Positions 1 through 8,574 are shown, counted from the first letter of the stretch. The stretch: 64,000 nt of DNA from Micromonospora parva (GCF_000718515.1 NZ_JNZS01000010.1:248001-312000), one strand, 5' to 3'. Numbers and translations: made by a program. The notes: generated by a model from the letters alone, not told the origin.

Positions 1-2
1 GA

Positions 3-566
3 CACCCCGACCTGGCCGTCAACGTCGTCCGGACCTCCTTCGACGACCAGGCCGACATCGTCCGTGACGGGCGCGCGGACGTCAGTTACGTCCGGCTTCC
101 GGTCGACCAGCGCGGCCTGCGCCTGCGGCCACTGTTCAGCGAACCCCGCGTCGTCGTCCTGCCCACCGATCACCGGCTGGCCGGCAAGGAGTCGGTCGAC
201 CTCGCCGAGCTGGCCGGGGAACGGCTGTTGCAGGACCCGGACGCGGTGCCGGAGTGGCGGGACCTGCCGAACCGTCCCATCGACAGCGACCCTCGCCCTC
301 GGCCCGCGCTGAACTCCGTCGAGGAGAAGCTGGAGCATGTCGCCGCGTACGCCGGGACGGTGATCCTGCCGCTGTCGACGGCGACGTTCTACACCAGACC
401 GGACGTCGTTCACGTGCCCGTCGCCGACCTCGGCCCCAACCAGGTGTGCCTGGCCTGGGCCGAGGACAACCGGTCACCGCTGGTGCACGAGTTCGTCGAC
501 CTCGCGGCGCCACCACCGGGTGATCGGTGCCAAGGAGGGTCAGGCGCTCCGGAAGGTCTCGCGTAG
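3..566 (+). CDS. LysR-family transcriptional regulator, C-terminal part (5' truncated by window edge)
   Basis: An open frame runs from the left edge to the stop at 566 (187 residues seen). It reads as the type 2 periplasmic-binding-like effector domain of LysR regulators: a segment with ADVSYVRLP, then a strand VVVLPTDHRLAGKESVDLAELAGE, typical of the hinge and second lobe, then a terminal tract ending in VHEFVDLA. The DNA-binding helix-turn-helix and true start lie outside the window. Its target cannot be deduced. The last 27 bp overlap the convergent epimerase gene. Confident for family, since the high/low segment spacing of LysR effector domains is recognisable; low for ligand. Confidence 0.8.
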   Translation, partial: HPDLAVNVVRTSFDDQADIVRDGRADVSYVRLPVDQRGLRLRPLFSEPRVVVLPTDHRLAGKESVDLAELAGERLLQDPDAVPEWRDLPNRPIDSDPRPRPALNSVEEKLEHVAAYAGTVILPLSTATFYTRPDVVHVPVADLGPNQVCLAWAEDNRSPLVHEFVDLAAPPPGDRCQGGSGAPEGLA

Positions 567-1451
567 CGCCGGGTCCAGCGGGCGGCCACTCGTCGGCTCG
601 ATGAACAGGTCGGCGAGCAGGAGATCGCCCAGGTAGGTCGGGTTCACCCCGGACTCCTTGCGGCCGAGGGCCTGCGCCGCACCGCCGAGTCGCAGGGCGG
701 CCCGCGCCGCGCCGGCCGGCAGGCGGCCGACCCGGCGGGGCCGGCCGACCGCCGCGGCGATGCGCGCGAGCATGTCGTGCCAGCTGAGGTTCTCGTCGGC
801 GACCGGGAGGTCGGCGCCGCTGGCCTGCTCCAGGGCGTCGACGGCGACCTCGGCCACGCTGCGCGCGGAGGCCGCGGCGCTGCCGCCGACCGGGGCGACC
901 AGCGGGGTACGCGAGCGCGCCCACCGGTCCAGCGGACCGGCCCAGTTGGGCAGCCGGTCGCCGGCCCGACCGAAGACGAAAGGCAGTTCGAGGACGGCGA
1001 CCGGCAGGCCCTCGCCGGCGGCGGCCCGCCCCTCCCGGGCCTGCTCCAGGCGACACCGGATGTACGTGTGCCGCTCGGCCAGGCGCCACTGGGGGTGGAG
1101 CCGGTCGAAGTAGGTGTAGTAGGAGCCCATCACCACGCCCCGGGTGAGACCTTCCAGGCGGGCGGCGGTGAACAGGCGTACCACCGGGTCGACGTTGTCG
1201 CGGCGGAACTCCGGATAGATTGGCTTGGGCAGCGGCCGTTGCTCGTCGGTGCGGGTGGCGTACACGACACCGTCGTGACCGGCGAGCACCTGCCGCAGGT
1301 CCTCGATCGAGGCGGACCCGACATCGAGCAGATGGTCGACGCCCGGCTGGGCGGTACGCGCCACAGTTGTCGCGGCGTGGCCACGCTCCCGCAGGACGTC
1401 CACCACGTGAGCGCCGATCAGGCCGCTGCCACCCACCACGAGAATGCGCAC
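540..1451 (-). CDS. Atypical NAD-dependent epimerase/dehydratase (extended SDR fold)
   Basis: A 303-residue extended short-chain dehydrogenase fold. The N-terminal Rossmann motif GGSGLIG sits at residues 7-13 directly after the GTG start, which I chose because a longer in-frame ATG would add 37 non-homologous, Arg-rich residues. The substrate half follows with SYYTYFDRLHP and a region HTYIRCR where the usual catalytic YxxxK lysine appears to be Arg. The protein may therefore bind NAD(P) without classical epimerase chemistry. A TTGACA/GACGAT promoter lies immediately upstream. It converges with the LysR gene with a 27 bp overlap. Substrate unknown. Confidence 0.75.
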   Translation of the reverse strand: MRILVVGGSGLIGAHVVDVLRERGHAATTVARTAQPGVDHLLDVGSASIEDLRQVLAGHDGVVYATRTDEQRPLPKPIYPEFRRDNVDPVVRLFTAARLEGLTRGVVMGSYYTYFDRLHPQWRLAERHTYIRCRLEQAREGRAAAGEGLPVAVLELPFVFGRAGDRLPNWAGPLDRWARSRTPLVAPVGGSAAASARSVAEVAVDALEQASGADLPVADENLSWHDMLARIAAAVGRPRRVGRLPAGAARAALRLGGAAQALGRKESGVNPTYLGDLLLADLFIEPTSGRPLDPALRETFRSA

Positions 1452-1456
1452 GGTGC

Positions 1457-1487
1457 ATCGTCCACTCTGGAACCCACTCCTTGTCAA
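1457..1487 (-). promoter_or_regulatory. Candidate promoter of the epimerase gene
   Basis: On the minus strand TTGACA (1487-1482) is followed after 19 bp by GACGAT (1462-1457), 5 nt before the GTG at 1451. The -35 is a perfect consensus; the spacer is slightly long. Transcript would be nearly leaderless. Confidence 0.4.
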
Positions 1488-1577
1488 GCGTCTGCCGCTG
1501 CGGCGGCGGCAGCCGACGGGCTGCTCCGGCGCGGGTCGACAACCGGTGAGGATGCCGTCCACACCCCGACATTCGCC

Positions 1578-1583
1578 TAGATT
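1578..1583 (+). promoter_or_regulatory. -10 hexamer TAGATT, leaderless-type promoter
   Basis: TAGATT lies 5 nt before the GTG at 1589, close to the spacing seen for other leaderless starts in this window. Confidence 0.4.
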
Positions 1584-1588
1584 CGAGG

Positions 1589-2209
1589 GTGCGGGACACC
1601 ATCACTGGCGAAACGGGGTTGAGGATGCCGGATCCGCGCGCTTTCTGGCTGGACGAGCAGTTCGACCGCGAGCACGGCGTCGAGGGGCGCGGCCGGTACG
1701 AGGCCGAGGTGCTGCGGCGGATCGACGACTTCGCCGACACCTGGGGCGACTTCGCGCCGGTGGCGTTCGCGGTGACGGCCTGGCGGCTGGCCACCGAGCT
1801 GTCGCCGGGCTTCGTCCGCTGGCACCGGCGGATCATCTCGGCGACCTGCGCCCGCAGCCCCTGGGACGGCAGCCTGGTCTGTGCGGTGACGGTGGCCTCC
1901 CGCTGGCCGGCCGAGCTGACCTGGACCAAGCAGTGGCAGCGCGACCGTGGTTGGCAGGACTGGCCCCAGATGTTCGGCCAGTTCACCACACCCACCGAGC
2001 AGGACCAGACGCGCCGCCCGCACCTGCGCGCGCTGCTGCAGGTGGAGGCGCCGGTCCCACTCGACGATCTGCCGCCGACGCCCGACGGTCCGGACGACGA
2101 CGTCGCCGCGGCGGCACGCCGGGCCGTGGTGGTGCTGGCCCGGGAACTCAACGACCTCCTCGCGCCGATGATCGGGCAGCTCGACGCCGGAGTGCCGGCG
2201 GACTCCTGA
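1589..2209 (+). CDS. Conserved hypothetical protein
   Basis: A 206-residue soluble protein I do not recognise as a named family. It is rich in Trp and Asp, with a central segment carrying SPWDGSLVCAVTVASRWP and WTKQWQRDRGWQDW, and an acidic C-terminal part followed by an Ala/Arg helix. No signal peptide or membrane helix is visible. The start is uncertain: GTG 1589 follows a -10-like hexamer, while ATG 1625 (MPDPRAFW) could be the start if the first 12 residues are untranslated. The next gene, a GNAT-like acyltransferase, begins 29 bp downstream with its own -10 element, so the two need not be one operon. Confidence 0.6.
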   Translation: MRDTITGETGLRMPDPRAFWLDEQFDREHGVEGRGRYEAEVLRRIDDFADTWGDFAPVAFAVTAWRLATELSPGFVRWHRRIISATCARSPWDGSLVCAVTVASRWPAELTWTKQWQRDRGWQDWPQMFGQFTTPTEQDQTRRPHLRALLQVEAPVPLDDLPPTPDGPDDDVAAAARRAVVVLARELNDLLAPMIGQLDAGVPADS

Positions 2210-2225
2210 GATGCCCGTCGGGCGG

Positions 2226-2231
2226 TAGGTT
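2226..2231 (+). promoter_or_regulatory. -10 hexamer TAGGTT, leaderless-type promoter
   Basis: TAGGTT is followed by 7 nt and the GTG at 2239, with no Shine-Dalgarno sequence. This placement decides the start of the acyltransferase gene. Confidence 0.6.
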
Positions 2232-2238
2232 CGTCGGC

Positions 2239-3183
2239 GTGGATCTGGACGACATCGCTGCCCGGCTCGGCGTGCCCGTCGAGGAGGTCGACCGCGTGCA
2301 CCGGCTCGCCGGTGACGGGCCGTCCGCCCCGTTGCCGCCGAAGGCGGACGCGGCCCCGATCCTCGACCGGCTCGCCGTGCCGCCGGACGACGCCGCCGAG
2401 ATCATGGCGGGCTGGCCGGAGCCGGGCTCACCGCTGTGGACGGCGGAGCTGCGCTGGCTGCTCGACCGTTCGATCGCCGCGGTCCGCGCCGACCTCGGGG
2501 GCTACGATTGGCTGCCGCCCGGCCCGGAGCTGCCGCGTGAGCGGGGGCCCGCCTGGCGGTACCTCTACGTGTACGCGTACCTGGCCCTGGTCGACGTGGT
2601 GCGGGGGTACCACAGCGACCACGGCGTCCCCGATGCCGTGTCCTGGGTGACCCTCGCCGACCTGGGCCGCAACCTCGCCGTCGACCGACGGATGCGCGGT
2701 GACGGCTGGCCGGTCATGCAGAGCTGGCTGACGCTGCACTCGCGCGGTGGCCTCTACGAGCTGGGCCGGCTGCAGTACCAGCGCGGCGACGGCGCCCTCG
2801 GCCTGCACGTCCCCGAATCGGGGCCGTTGACCCCGCAGGCGGTGACGGCGTCGCTGGACGAGGCCCGCGCGTTCTTCCCCCGGCACTTTCCCGACGAGCG
2901 CTACACGGTGTTCTCCTGCGGATCGTGGCTGCTCGACCCGCAGCTGCGGGAGTACCTTCCGGAGGACTCCAACATCCTGCGGTTCCAGCGCCGGTTCGAG
3001 CTGGAACCCCACCAGGAGTCGGAGGGGCCGGACGCCGACATCGAGATGCTGCGGTTCGGGTTCCGCACCCTGATCACGCCGCTGGACGAGCTGCCGCGCC
3101 GCACCGTGCTCCAGCGCGCGATCATCGACCACCTGCGGGACGGCGGCCACTGGCACTGGCGTCGCGGCCACTTCCCGATCTAG
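2239..3183 (+). CDS. GNAT-like acyltransferase (NAT N-terminal plus GNAT_C-type domain)
   Basis: A 314-residue cytoplasmic protein. Residues ~1-130 resemble the helical N-terminal domain found with this family, and residues ~140-310 the GNAT-like C-terminal domain, including HSRGGLYELGRLQYQR, a central segment with ESGPLTP, then CGSWLLDPQLREYLPEDSN and the FQRRF strand. These proteins are predicted acyl-CoA dependent acyltransferases; the acceptor is unknown. The GTG start is fixed by a leaderless -10 placed 7 nt upstream; a longer open frame from 1444 overlaps the preceding gene and is not credible. The stop codon overlaps the stop of the convergent SnoaL-like gene by 3 bp within CTAG. Confidence 0.75.
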   Translation: MDLDDIAARLGVPVEEVDRVHRLAGDGPSAPLPPKADAAPILDRLAVPPDDAAEIMAGWPEPGSPLWTAELRWLLDRSIAAVRADLGGYDWLPPGPELPRERGPAWRYLYVYAYLALVDVVRGYHSDHGVPDAVSWVTLADLGRNLAVDRRMRGDGWPVMQSWLTLHSRGGLYELGRLQYQRGDGALGLHVPESGPLTPQAVTASLDEARAFFPRHFPDERYTVFSCGSWLLDPQLREYLPEDSNILRFQRRFELEPHQESEGPDADIEMLRFGFRTLITPLDELPRRTVLQRAIIDHLRDGGHWHWRRGHFPI

Positions 3184-3566
3184 ACGGCCGGGTTCCACCA
3201 CGTCCCGTTGGCGGTCGCGTGGGCCGCCGGTTCGATGACCTCCCACGCCTCCACGATGGCCCCGTCGGCGATCCGCAGGACGTCGACCACGACGATCTCC
3301 GGCCCCGCGTCGGGTAGGCGGCGTCGCGAGTGCACCACGACGTGGTCACCGTCGGCCAGCAGGTGCAGGATGTCGACCCGCATGCCGGCGGTCGGGCCCA
3401 GCGCGGCGCGGACGGCGGCGAGCCACTGCGTCCTGGTCGAGGTCGTCGAATCCGACCGGTGGTGGATGAAGTCCTCGCTCAGGAACGAGGCGAGCGTGTC
3501 GACGTCGCCCGTGTCGACCAGCCCTGCCAACGCGCGTGCGACGATGCTCTTGTTCTCGGTGGTCAT
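3180..3566 (-). CDS. SnoaL-like / NTF2-fold protein
   Basis: A 128-residue protein with the SnoaL-like polyketide cyclase/NTF2 cone fold: an N-terminal helix (NKSIVARALAGLVDTGD), then FLSEDFIHHR, a second helix containing WLAAVRAALG, and three beta strands including DILHLLADGDHVVVHS and VVVDVLRIADGAIVEAWEV. Such proteins are small isomerases, hydratases or ligand binders; no catalytic role can be assigned here. ATG 3566 is preferred because an in-frame extension to 3608 lacks family similarity and runs into the divergent regulator's promoter. It is divergent from the XRE regulator (87 bp between starts), a usual layout for a regulator and its target. Confidence 0.75.
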   Translation of the reverse strand: MTTENKSIVARALAGLVDTGDVDTLASFLSEDFIHHRSDSTTSTRTQWLAAVRAALGPTAGMRVDILHLLADGDHVVVHSRRRLPDAGPEIVVVDVLRIADGAIVEAWEVIEPAAHATANGTWWNPAV

Positions 3567-3639
3567 GGGCGCAAGTGTTTCCCCGGCCCGGGTGGTTGTC
3601 GATGACATCGCACTTCATGGCGTCCGCACCGACGATGAG

Positions 3640-3645
3640 TAGGCT
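3640..3645 (+). promoter_or_regulatory. -10 hexamer TAGGCT of the XRE regulator
   Basis: TAGGCT is followed by 7 nt and GTG 3653. An in-frame ATG at 3647 lies only 1 nt after the hexamer and would be upstream of the expected transcript start, so GTG 3653 is the likelier leaderless start. Confidence 0.6.
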
Positions 3646-3652
3646 CATGATC

Positions 3653-4414
3653 GTGTATGCGGTCGGGGAACTCCTACGGCAGTGGCGCAAGCGCCGGGGG
3701 CTCAGCCAACTCGACCTGGCGATCGCCGCGGATGTCTCGGCCCGGCACGTCAGTCTGGTCGAGACCGGCAAGTCCACGCCGAGCGCCGACATGATCCTGC
3801 GGCTCGCCGACCAGCTGCACGTGCCGCTGCGTGATCGCAACCAGTTGCTGCTCGCCGCCGGCTTCGCACCCCGGTACGCGCAGCGTCCGCTCGACGACAT
3901 CGCCCTGTCCGGTGCCCTCGACGCGGTCCGCCGGGTGCTGCGGGCGCACGAGCCGTATCCGGCGCTGGTCTTCGACCGCCGGTGGAACATCGTGCTGACC
4001 AACAGTGCTGTGGACCCGTTCTTCGCGTACGTGGCCCCCGACCTGTTGCGGCCACCGGTGAACCTGATCCGGCTGGGCCTGGACCCGCGCGGGCTGGCCC
4101 GCCTGGTGGTCAACCTGGCCGACGTGCGGGCGGTGTTCCGCAGCCGGATCTCGCGTCAGCTCGCCGCCGCTCCCGACGCGGAACTGGCGGCGCTCTACCA
4201 CGAACTGCTGGCTCCGCTGCCGGAGGAGCCGACGGGTCAACGGGTCGACGCCGACGTGGTGCTCCCGATGATCCTGCGGATCAACGGGCGCGAGCTGCGG
4301 CTGTTCTCGACCATCACCACGTTCGGCACGCCGACGGACATCACGATCGAGGAGATCGCTGTGGAGTCCTACTACCCGGCGGACGCGCAGAGCGCCGCCT
4401 ACTTCACACGGTAG
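3653..4414 (+). CDS. XRE-family regulator with MmyB-like ligand-binding domain
   Basis: A 253-residue regulator. Residues ~3-60 form a lambda-repressor-type helix-turn-helix (LLRQWRKRRGLSQLDLA, then SARHVSLVETGKSTPS). Residues ~85-245 match the MmyB-like, PAS-related domain that follows this HTH in many actinobacterial regulators (PALVFDRRWNIVLTN, FFAY, RLFSTITTFGTP). MmyB-like domains are known to bind small, often fatty, ligands in related proteins. It is transcribed away from the SnoaL-like gene and converges with the secreted dehydrogenase, from which it is separated by a hairpin terminator overlapping its stop codon. Confidence 0.85.
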   Translation: MYAVGELLRQWRKRRGLSQLDLAIAADVSARHVSLVETGKSTPSADMILRLADQLHVPLRDRNQLLLAAGFAPRYAQRPLDDIALSGALDAVRRVLRAHEPYPALVFDRRWNIVLTNSAVDPFFAYVAPDLLRPPVNLIRLGLDPRGLARLVVNLADVRAVFRSRISRQLAAAPDAELAALYHELLAPLPEEPTGQRVDADVVLPMILRINGRELRLFSTITTFGTPTDITIEEIAVESYYPADAQSAAYFTR

Positions 4415-4446
4415 GGCCCGACCTGGTCGGTCACCAGGCCGGGCCC
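4414..4446. terminator. Bidirectional hairpin terminator
   Basis: A 14 bp stem with one mismatch: 4414-4427 pairs with 4433-4446 around a 5 nt loop. It lies between the convergent XRE and sugar dehydrogenase genes. No U-tract, as usual in high-GC actinobacteria. Confidence 0.65.
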
Positions 4447-4467
4447 CACCGTGCACTCACCCCCCGG

Positions 4468-7299
4468 TCAGCCGGTGGTCAGGGTGAATTTCTCCCAGGC
4501 CCCGACCGACGTACGGTTGGCGATCAGGGATCCGGCCCCGGCGTTCTCGGCGCACACGATCTGGTTGTTGACAGTGGCCCGCAGACCCACCGTCCCATCC
4601 GAGTTGGTGATGAGCTGGAAGGTCTCCCACGACCCGACCGCCGTGGCGTTGGCGACCAACGCTCCGGCGCCGGCGTTCGTGGCCGACACGAAGAGCCCGT
4701 TGGCGCGTGACCGCAGCGCGATGTTGCCGTTGCCGGCGTCCACCCGGTCGAACTGCTCGGTGCTGCCGACGCTGGCCTTGTTGGCGATCAGCGCGGTGGA
4801 GCCGACCGCCGACACGTACTGGCTGTTGATCTGTGCCCGCAGCGTGGTCACCGGCGTGCTGCCACCGGTGCCGGTGGTGAAGGTGAACGCGTCCACGTCG
4901 AACAGGTAGCCGGACCCGCCCTTGAACACCAGGTACAGCGTCGTCGACGCGCTGGGCGGGTTGCTGATCGTGCCGGACGCCTCGACGAACGTCTCCCAGT
5001 TGCCGGTCACCGGCACCGAGACGGTGCCCAGCAGCGTGCCGGTGGCCGACCCGGCCCGTACCTCGATGGTGCCGCCGGCACCGGCCGACGACGCCCGCAC
5101 GGTGATGCGGTTCGCGTTGGTCAGGTTGTACGGCTGGTACGAGATCCAGTCGTTGTTCTCGATGAACCCGGCCGTGCGGCCACCCTCGGCGTTGGTGTGG
5201 TCGGTGGCCTGGACGCCGGACTGCGCGCCGAAGTGCTCACCCTGGCGGTGCTTCGGTTGCAGGGTCTTGATGCTGTGCGTGGTGAGCCCACCGTTGTCGG
5301 TGTAGGCGGCGTCGAAGACCCCGTAGATGTTCGCGGCCGAGTCGTGCTCCCCGTCGGTCGGGACGGTGATCGAGCCGCTGCACCCGTTCTTCGAGGTGAT
5401 CTGGTGGGCGTGACTGTCGTGGCCCAGCGCGTACGTCAGGCTGACCTTGGAACAGTCGATCGTGCCGTCCTGCGGGTCGCTCACGCTGATCTGGTACGAC
5501 ACGGTGTCACCGAAGCTGAACAACTGCCCGTCGGCGGGGGACGTGAGCGTCACCGTCGGGGCCGTGTTGCCGACGGTGATGACCAGGCTCGCCGTGCCGG
5601 TCAACCCATTCGGGTCGGTGACCCTCAACGTGGGGGAGTACGTGCCGTTCGTGGTGTACGTCTTGGTGGGGTTGGCCGCCGTCGACGTGGTGCCGTCCCC
5701 GAACGTCCACAGGTAGCTCAGCGCCCCACCCTCCGGGTCCGAGCTGCCGGCCGACGAGAAGTTGACTGTCAGCGGGTTGGCCCCCGACGTCGGGCTAGCC
5801 GAGGCGACAGCGATCGGGTTGCGGTTGCCGCCGCCGATGTACTCGATCCGGAACAGCGCCTGGTTGTTCGAGCCGGTGCCGTAGTCCAGCACGTACAGCG
5901 CCCCGTCCGGGCCGAAGGCCATGTCCATGACCTGGGTGCCGGACCACGGGAAGTTGGAGATATCCCCGCGCGAGCCGTCGGAGTTGACAGCGATCGCCTT
6001 GATCCAGCGGCGGCCGTACTCGCCGGCGAAGAACTGGCCGTTGAGTGACTGCGGGAACTTGATGCTGGAGTTCAGCGACGCGTCGTACCGGTAGACCGGT
6101 CCGCCCATCGGCGATTCGGAGCCGCTGCCGAACTCCGACGGTGAGCCGGAGTCGCCGGCGTACTTGATCCAGGCCGGCTTCGCCGCGGGCAGCGTGCCGA
6201 GGCCGGTGTTGCGGAACGAGTTGTTGGTCGGCCCGCCCGTGCAGTTGTACTTCGACTGCGACGGCCCGGACGGGAAGGTGTATTCGTTGTATGTTTCCGT
6301 GCTGGTGTTGGTGCCGGTGCAGTACGGCCAGCCGAAGTTGCCCGGCGCGGTGATGCGGTTGAACTCCACCTGACCCTGCGGGCCCCGGCTGGAGTTGGTG
6401 CTCCCCGCGTCGGGGCCGTAGTCACCGAGGTAGACCACGCCGGTGGCCTTGTCGACGCTCATCCGGAACGGGTTGCGCAGCCCCATCGCGTAGATCTCGG
6501 GGCGGGTGTTGGCCGTGCCGGGCGCGAACAGGTTGCCCGACGGGATGGTGTACGTCCCGTCCGCCTGCGGCTTGATCCGCAGCAGCTTGCCCCGCAGGTC
6601 GTTGGTGTTGCCCGCGGTGCGCTGGGCGTCGAACTGCGGGTTGCGGTTGGTCCGCTCGTCCAGTGGTGCGTAGCCGGACGACTCGAACGGGTTGGTGTCG
6701 TCGCCGGTGGTCAGGTACAGGTTGCCGGCGGCGTCGAAGTCCAGGTCACCGCCGACGTGGCAGCACTGCCCACGGTCGTTGGCGACCTGCAGCACGATCT
6801 TCTCGCTGCTCAGGTTGAGCGTGTCGTCGGAGTTGAGGGTGAACCGGGACAGCCGTAGGTGCCCCTTCCACCGGTCCCAGTCGGACTGCGAGCCGGTGGT
6901 CGGGGCGTCCCCGGACGGGGTGCTCAACGTGGGCGAGTAGTACAGGTAGATCCACCGGTTGGTGGCGAAGTTGGGGTCGACGGCGACGCCCTGCAACCCC
7001 TCCTCGTCGTGCGTGTAGACGGACAGGGTGCCGGAGACCTTGGTGTTGCCGGCCACGTCGGTCACCCGCAGCACGCCGTTTCGGGCGGTGTGCAGGACCG
7101 AGCGGTTGGGCAGCACGGCCAGGGACATGGCCTCACCCAGCTCGGCGGAGCCGGTGGCGAGCTTGACCTGTTGATAGTCGGAGGCGGGAATCACCACCGC
7201 CTGGGCGGTGGACGGTGCAGCCACAGCGAGGGCCGCGCTCGCGACGGTGAGCACCGCCGCGAAGAGCGCCCGGGGCCAGCGCCGGGGGTACGAGGGCAT
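4468..7299 (-). CDS. Secreted multidomain PQQ-type sugar dehydrogenase (propeller + PKD + CBM6-like + fascin-like)
   Basis: A 943-residue exported protein. Residues 1-34 are a signal peptide ending AQA. Residues ~40-490 form the glucose/sorbosone dehydrogenase six-bladed propeller (HDEEGLQGVAVDPNF, RGQCCHVGGDLDFDAAGNLYLTTGD, YGPDAGS). Residues ~494-578 are a PKD domain (YLWTFGDGTTS), ~580-690 an Ig-like segment, ~690-815 a CBM6-like carbohydrate-binding module (ENNDWISYQPYNL, LFDVDAFTF) and ~816-943 a fascin-like beta-trefoil with three N-x-x-V-SA repeats. It probably oxidises or binds extracellular sugars or polysaccharide ends; PQQ use is by family inference. RBS AAAGGA precedes the ATG. 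It lies 87 bp downstream of the ThuA gene in the same direction. Confidence 0.9.
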   Translation of the reverse strand: MPSYPRRWPRALFAAVLTVASAALAVAAPSTAQAVVIPASDYQQVKLATGSAELGEAMSLAVLPNRSVLHTARNGVLRVTDVAGNTKVSGTLSVYTHDEEGLQGVAVDPNFATNRWIYLYYSPTLSTPSGDAPTTGSQSDWDRWKGHLRLSRFTLNSDDTLNLSSEKIVLQVANDRGQCCHVGGDLDFDAAGNLYLTTGDDTNPFESSGYAPLDERTNRNPQFDAQRTAGNTNDLRGKLLRIKPQADGTYTIPSGNLFAPGTANTRPEIYAMGLRNPFRMSVDKATGVVYLGDYGPDAGSTNSSRGPQGQVEFNRITAPGNFGWPYCTGTNTSTETYNEYTFPSGPSQSKYNCTGGPTNNSFRNTGLGTLPAAKPAWIKYAGDSGSPSEFGSGSESPMGGPVYRYDASLNSSIKFPQSLNGQFFAGEYGRRWIKAIAVNSDGSRGDISNFPWSGTQVMDMAFGPDGALYVLDYGTGSNNQALFRIEYIGGGNRNPIAVASASPTSGANPLTVNFSSAGSSDPEGGALSYLWTFGDGTTSTAANPTKTYTTNGTYSPTLRVTDPNGLTGTASLVITVGNTAPTVTLTSPADGQLFSFGDTVSYQISVSDPQDGTIDCSKVSLTYALGHDSHAHQITSKNGCSGSITVPTDGEHDSAANIYGVFDAAYTDNGGLTTHSIKTLQPKHRQGEHFGAQSGVQATDHTNAEGGRTAGFIENNDWISYQPYNLTNANRITVRASSAGAGGTIEVRAGSATGTLLGTVSVPVTGNWETFVEASGTISNPPSASTTLYLVFKGGSGYLFDVDAFTFTTGTGGSTPVTTLRAQINSQYVSAVGSTALIANKASVGSTEQFDRVDAGNGNIALRSRANGLFVSATNAGAGALVANATAVGSWETFQLITNSDGTVGLRATVNNQIVCAENAGAGSLIANRTSVGAWEKFTLTTG

Positions 7300-7386
7300 G
7301 ATCGTCCTTTCTCGACGACCGGGGGACGGGCGCGCGGGGGCGCACCACGACCAGGTGGGGTGGTGGAGAGCGAGCGGGGGATCAGG

Positions 7387-8574
7387 TCAGTTGGTGGTGA
7401 CCAGGTCGAACTTCTCCCACTGGCCGATGGAGGTCCGGTTGGCGATCAGCGGGGAGGACCCACCGTTGTCGGCCGCGACGTAGCGGTTGTTCACAGTGGC
7501 CCGCAGGCTCACCGTGCCGTCGGAGTTGCGGACGAGCTGGAACGTCTCCCAGGCACCGGCGGTGGCCCGGTTGGCGATCAGCGCGGAAGCGCCCGCGTTC
7601 TCGGCCGCGACGAACTGCCCGTTGCCCTTGGCGCGCAGCGCCACGTTGCCGTTGGCGAGGTTGACCAGGTCGAACCGCTCGGTGGTGCCGACCGAAGCCT
7701 TGTTGGCGATCAGCGCGGTGGTCGAGTTGGGCGCGCTCACGTACTGGTTGTTCGCGCGGGCCCGCAGGGTCGAGCCGGTGGCGGTGGGCGGCGGGGTGGT
7801 CGTACGCGGCGAGCAGTCGGCGGTCACCGAGCCCGCGGCGACCTGGAGGCCGCCGAGCAGCATCCGGGTGAAGTTCGGGTCGGTGTACGACGCCTCGGTG
7901 TGCCCGAGGCCCGTGTACCAGGCGCGTCCGCCGCCGTACGCCTTGCACCAGGTGATCGGGTGGTCGCCGTTCATGTTGCCGCCGCTGTAGGACGACTCGT
8001 CGAGGCTGGCGAGAACCCGTGCGCTGGAGCGGGGGTTGGTGCGGTAGTTGTACCACTCGTCGGAGCGGACCCAGGTGGTGCCGAGGTGCGCGGTCGACGG
8101 GTTGGTCTGGTCCTCGATCTTCACCGTGGCGTTCTGGATCGCCGGGTGCGAGTCGAACCACGCGCCGACCAGCGCGCCGTACCACGGCCAGTTGTATTCG
8201 GTGTCGGCGGCGGCGTGCACGCCGACGTACCCGCCACCGGCGGCGATGTACGACTCGAAGGCGGTCTGCTGGCTGGCGTTGAGGACGTCGCCGGTCGTCG
8301 ACAGGAAGACCACCGCCTGGTACTGGGCCAGGTTGGAGGTGGTGAACTGGGCCGCGTCCTCGGTGGACGTCACGGTGAAGCCGTTGGCGGAGCCGAGCTG
8401 CTGGATCGCGGCGATGCCGTTGGGGATCGACGAGTGCCGGAAGCCGGCGGTCTTGCTGAACACCAGGACCTTGGTCAGTGGTGCCGCCGATGCGGGGGTC
8501 GGCAGGGCGACCAGGCTGGCCAGCATGACGGCCAGCCCGGTGACGAGTGCCAACAGGCGGGGACGGGAACGCAT
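7387..8574 (-). CDS. Secreted ThuA-domain protein with fascin-like C-terminal domain
   Basis: A 395-residue exported protein. Residues 1-32 are a signal peptide (ending ASAA). Residues ~35-245 form a ThuA-like, glutamine-amidotransferase-fold domain (VLVFSKTAGFRHSSIP, GGGYVGVHAAADTEYNWPWY, HPITWCKAYGGGRAWYTGLGHT), associated with trehalose or other sugar utilisation. A Thr/Pro linker leads to a fascin-like beta-trefoil at ~268-395 that closely resembles the one in the neighbouring dehydrogenase. ATG 8574 is chosen over an upstream in-frame ATG because GAGGAG lies 6-11 nt before it and the signal peptide then starts properly. Together with the downstream dehydrogenase it looks like a two-gene extracellular carbohydrate module. 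Confidence 0.88.
   Translation of the reverse strand: MRSRPRLLALVTGLAVMLASLVALPTPASAAPLTKVLVFSKTAGFRHSSIPNGIAAIQQLGSANGFTVTSTEDAAQFTTSNLAQYQAVVFLSTTGDVLNASQQTAFESYIAAGGGYVGVHAAADTEYNWPWYGALVGAWFDSHPAIQNATVKIEDQTNPSTAHLGTTWVRSDEWYNYRTNPRSSARVLASLDESSYSGGNMNGDHPITWCKAYGGGRAWYTGLGHTEASYTDPNFTRMLLGGLQVAAGSVTADCSPRTTTPPPTATGSTLRARANNQYVSAPNSTTALIANKASVGTTERFDLVNLANGNVALRAKGNGQFVAAENAGASALIANRATAGAWETFQLVRNSDGTVSLRATVNNRYVAADNGGSSPLIANRTSIGQWEKFDLVTTN

Noticed and set aside
136..2301. 721-codon open frame on the minus strand
   Set aside because: It runs through the LysR end, the epimerase and two plus-strand genes in the wrong frame; composition is Arg/Pro/Gly-rich as expected for a shadow in high-GC DNA.
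3647..3652. ATG 3647 as the XRE regulator start
   Set aside because: Only 1 nt separates it from the -10 hexamer, so it would not be in the transcript; GTG 3653 fits the 7 nt rule.
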